Part shown: in pieces, positions 61,734 through 64,000 of the stretch | Layout of the letters: each line of letters opens with the position of its first letter | Position numbering within the stretch: position 1 is the first letter of the stretch | DNA from: NIES-981 sp044374745 | GTDB lineage: Bacteria; Cyanobacteriota; Cyanobacteriia; PCC-6307; Cyanobiaceae | Reading direction: 5' to 3' | Length of the DNA stretch: 64,000 nt | NCBI GenBank assembly: GCA_044374745.1 | Contig: JBILNZ010000008.1 | Span: forward strand, 1 to 64,000 | Position numbers and translations under genes: made by a program | Notes under the pieces: model-generated | Databases searched by the model: none | Told to the model about the DNA's origin: nothing | The model's input: the letters and a program-made list of their open reading frames with translations, nothing else

Positions 61734-63722
61734 ATGAATCCGCTCAAGGCCCTCCGCAGCCAGCTGGGCAAGCTGCAGCGCCTGGCCCAGCCCTATTTCC
61801 TGCCGGTGGAGGACACCCAGCCCTGGCAGTTCCTGCTGCTGGTGGTGGCCTTGGTGGCCGTGGTGGTGGGGGTGACCCTGCTTCTGCTCACCGGGGTGGT
61901 GGCCCTCAGCGGTGCCCTGATTCCCGAGCTACGCAGCCGCTTTCTGCCCGGCGTCCCTGAGCAGGTGGCAGGCCTCTGGGCCGGGCCCGGTGGGCCGCTG
62001 ATCACCGTGCTGATGGTGGCCGGTCTGAGCTGCTTTGGGGTATTTCGTGGCAAGTTGCGCCAGGGCCGCTGGCTGCCCTGGCTGCTGCTCGGGGTGATCC
62101 TGCTGCTGATCCTGGTGATCAACGGTATCAACGTGGGTATCAGTTTCATTGCTCGCAATGTTGATAACTCCTTGGTGGCCTACGACCAGGACGGTTTCTG
62201 GAAGATTGTTGCCATCTACGCCTTCTGCCTGATGTTGGCTTTGCCGATCCGGGCCCTTCAGAGCTATCTGATTCCCCGGCTTGGCTTGCTCTGGAGAGAG
62301 TGGCTAAGCGGGCGCTTGCTCAGTCGCTACCTCAGCAACCGGGCTTATTACGTGCTCAATCCCAATGATGAGAGCTCCGAGGAAATCGATAATCCTGACC
62401 AACGAATCTCCCAGGACACGGCGAGCTTCACCAGCACCAGTCTCAGTGTCACGGTGGAGATCCTGTCGGCCCTGCTTACTTTCTTCAGTTTCATCATCGT
62501 GCTTTGGAGCATCAGCTCCAAGCTGGCACTTTGGCTGCTGATCTACTCCGTTGCCGGTACTGCGGTGATCGTGTTTGCCAGCCGTAAGTTGGTGGCTTTG
62601 AATTACCAGCAGCTCAAGCTGGAGGCCGATTTTCGATACGGCTTGGTGCACATTCGTGACAATGCCGAGTCGATCGCCTTCTATCGCGGCGAGCAGCAGG
62701 AATCCCGTGAGGCCGAGCGTCGGCTGGGTGGCGCGATTCAGAATTACAACCGCCTGATCATCTGGGAGGCATTGATCAGTGTGATTCAGCGCTCCTACGA
62801 TTACTTCTCGCGCTTTCTGCCCTGGCTTGTGATTGCGCCGATCTATTTCGCCAAAGAGGTGGATTTCGGTGTGTTTGGCCAGGCCAGCATTGCTTTTTCC
62901 CAGGTGCTGTTCTCAGTGAGCTACATCGTGAACAACATCGATCGCCTGGCGGCTTTCTCCGCGGCGATCAGCCGCCTTGAGGGCTTCCAGGGCAAAGTGG
63001 AGGAGATTGGTGTTGAAGCTGCGGCCCAGCTCGAGCGCGATGAAGCGGCTGTCAAGCAGGGTGCGGACGCCATTCTGGTGAGCCACGTCGACCTGATGCC
63101 TCCGGGCAGCCGACGGCTGCTCATCCATGACCTCAGCCTCACCATCGATCGCAGCCAGCGCCTGCTGGTGGTCGGGCCCTCTGGTTGTGGTAAGACCTCT
63201 TTTCTGCGTATGGTGAGCGGTCTCTGGCCGCCGGCTGTGGGGATGGTGCAGCGTCCCGGAGCGGGGGAGCTGCTGTTCATCCCCCAGAAGCCCTACATGC
63301 TGCTGGGCAGCCTGCGCGAACAGCTGGCCTACCCCCTCAATCCCGACCGCTTCAGCGACGAGCAACTGCGCCATGTGCTCGAGCAGGTGCGCCTGCCCGA
63401 GCTGGTGCAGCGCTATCCCGATCTCGACATCAAGCAAGACTGGCCGAGGCTGCTCTCCCTGGGCGAGCAGCAGCGGCTCGCGTTCGCCCGCTTGCTGCTC
63501 AATGCTCCCCGTTTCGTCGTGCTGGATGAGGCCACCAGCGCCCTCGATGTCGCCACCGAGCGTCACCTCTACGAGCTGCTCAGCGAGCGGGAGATCGCCT
63601 TTGTGAGTGTGGGGCATCGCCCCACACTCACTGCTTTCCACCACACCGTGCTGGAACTGGACGGCACGGGCGCTTGGCGGTTGTTGCCGGCCGCAGGCTA
63701 TGCCTTCGGTCACGACTCCTGA
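61734..63722 (+). CDS. ABC transporter, fused permease and ATPase (SbmA/ABCD-like)
   Basis: A 662-residue half-transporter. Six hydrophobic helices lie in the first 420 residues, with the conserved EEIDNPDQRISQD loop typical of the PF06472-like permease. The ATPase domain has Walker A GPSGCGKTS (about 482-490), signature SLGEQQRLAFARL and Walker B FVVLDEATSALD. The central region around 62150-62960 has noticeably lower G+C than the ends. Substrate is unknown. The HLIP gene follows 43 bases later. Confidence 0.9.
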   Translation: MNPLKALRSQLGKLQRLAQPYFLPVEDTQPWQFLLLVVALVAVVVGVTLLLLTGVVALSGALIPELRSRFLPGVPEQVAGLWAGPGGPLITVLMVAGLSCFGVFRGKLRQGRWLPWLLLGVILLLILVINGINVGISFIARNVDNSLVAYDQDGFWKIVAIYAFCLMLALPIRALQSYLIPRLGLLWREWLSGRLLSRYLSNRAYYVLNPNDESSEEIDNPDQRISQDTASFTSTSLSVTVEILSALLTFFSFIIVLWSISSKLALWLLIYSVAGTAVIVFASRKLVALNYQQLKLEADFRYGLVHIRDNAESIAFYRGEQQESREAERRLGGAIQNYNRLIIWEALISVIQRSYDYFSRFLPWLVIAPIYFAKEVDFGVFGQASIAFSQVLFSVSYIVNNIDRLAAFSAAISRLEGFQGKVEEIGVEAAAQLERDEAAVKQGADAILVSHVDLMPPGSRRLLIHDLSLTIDRSQRLLVVGPSGCGKTSFLRMVSGLWPPAVGMVQRPGAGELLFIPQKPYMLLGSLREQLAYPLNPDRFSDEQLRHVLEQVRLPELVQRYPDLDIKQDWPRLLSLGEQQRLAFARLLLNAPRFVVLDEATSALDVATERHLYELLSEREIAFVSVGHRPTLTAFHHTVLELDGTGAWRLLPAAGYAFGHDS

Positions 63723-63765
63723 CCCAGCGTTCTCTTCCCCCCCCCAATCTCCACTCCCTTCAACC

Positions 63766-63999
63766 ATGGCCGCTTCCCCTCCTCCCGAATCCGCCACGCC
63801 AGTTGCCGCAACCGATCGCGTCAGCGGCGACGGCAGCGCGGCCACCAGCGCCACCACACCGGATGTGCCAGCGTTTGGCTGGAGTACCTACGCCGAGCGC
63901 GTGAACGGCCGTTTTGCGATGGTGGGTTTTGTGGCCGTGCTGCTGGTGGAAGCGATCAGTGGCGACACCTTCCTGCGCTGGGCCGGACTGATGCCCTGA
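63766..63999 (+). CDS. High-light-inducible protein (HLIP)
   Basis: A 77-residue protein with a Pro/Ala-rich lead (about 1-37), then the chlorophyll-binding helix with the canonical ERVNGRFAMVGFVAVL (E-x-x-N-G-R-x-A-M). These small thylakoid proteins bind chlorophyll and carotenoid and protect photosystems under light stress. ATG 63766 is preceded by a C- and T-rich leader instead of a Shine-Dalgarno. The gene is complete within the window. Confidence 0.92.
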   Translation: MAASPPPESATPVAATDRVSGDGSAATSATTPDVPAFGWSTYAERVNGRFAMVGFVAVLLVEAISGDTFLRWAGLMP

Positions 64000-64000
64000 G

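Noticed and set aside
1..64000. CRISPR array, prophage, insertion sequence, defence island, tRNA or rRNA
   Set aside because: No regular spaced repeats, transposase or integrase motifs, phage structural genes, defence gene families or RNA genes were seen on reading both strands.
1..64000. Highly iterated palindrome GCGATCGC as a repeat system
   Set aside because: Only a few copies were noticed (for example near 5999 and near 22690), which is not clearly above chance at this G+C. A count against expectation would be needed.

Overview
The window is a stretch of chromosome from a phycobilisome-bearing picocyanobacterium of the Synechococcus/Cyanobium type. The evidence is a rod-core linker (cpcG) beside a CpcS/CpeS-type bilin lyase, a high-light-inducible protein, the sufR-ftrC-sufBCDS cluster, a fused RarA protein, many small cyanobacteria-type membrane proteins, a compact layout and high G+C. 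Genus and species are inferred, not shown. I saw no rRNA, tRNA, CRISPR array, insertion sequence, prophage or defence island.

Layout. 1-3.5 kb: end of an unidentified gene with its terminator, a YihY/BrkB membrane protein coupled to a zinc-ribbon membrane protein, a DUF2834 protein and exonuclease VII (xseB, xseA). 3.5-8.5 kb: helicase HrpB, small conserved proteins including DUF2973, and an HtrA protease. 8.5-20.6 kb: ABC-F ATPase, small hypotheticals, a ribbon-helix-helix regulator, anmK, 1-Cys peroxiredoxin, hflX-HAD phosphatase-NDH-2 as one overlapping operon, then cysH-coaX, bcp and a phosphopantetheinyl transferase. 20.6-32.7 kb: RarA with a methyltransferase-like tail, then two consecutive copies of a three-gene efflux cassette (lipoprotein adaptor, RND pump, about 95-residue two-helix membrane protein). 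32.7-39.3 kb: phosphoglucomutase, a secreted protein, an FAD monooxygenase, a two-HKD phospholipase D-like lipoprotein and a DUF4912 protein. 39.4-41.9 kb: cpcG, the bilin lyase and an EamA permease. 41.8-48.5 kb: sufR facing ftrC-sufB-sufC-sufD-sufS. 48.5-53.2 kb: a methyltransferase, DUF1543, mtnA, htpX and a class II aldolase. 53.2-57.8 kb: an S9 peptidase operon with two GltS-type symporters, the last one frameshifted. 57.8-64 kb: peptide deformylase, small proteins, rpsU, YifB, HIT protein, an ABC transporter and an HLIP.

How the genes work together. SufR probably represses the Fe-S assembly operon through an inverted repeat in the 341-base divergent intergenic region. FtrC, itself an Fe-S enzyme, is carried at the head of that operon. 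mtnA and the class II aldolase could act consecutively in salvage of methylthioribose or 5-deoxyribose phosphates. The two efflux cassettes lack an outer-membrane channel here and would need a TolC-like protein encoded elsewhere.

The items I would look at first are the recurring two-helix protein after each RND pump, the extra hydrophobic insertion inside both pumps, the frameshifted symporter, the candidate SufR operator and the RarA fusion. Many genes start with GTG or TTG, and several are chosen here on overlap or family grounds. Start positions are therefore less certain than stop positions.
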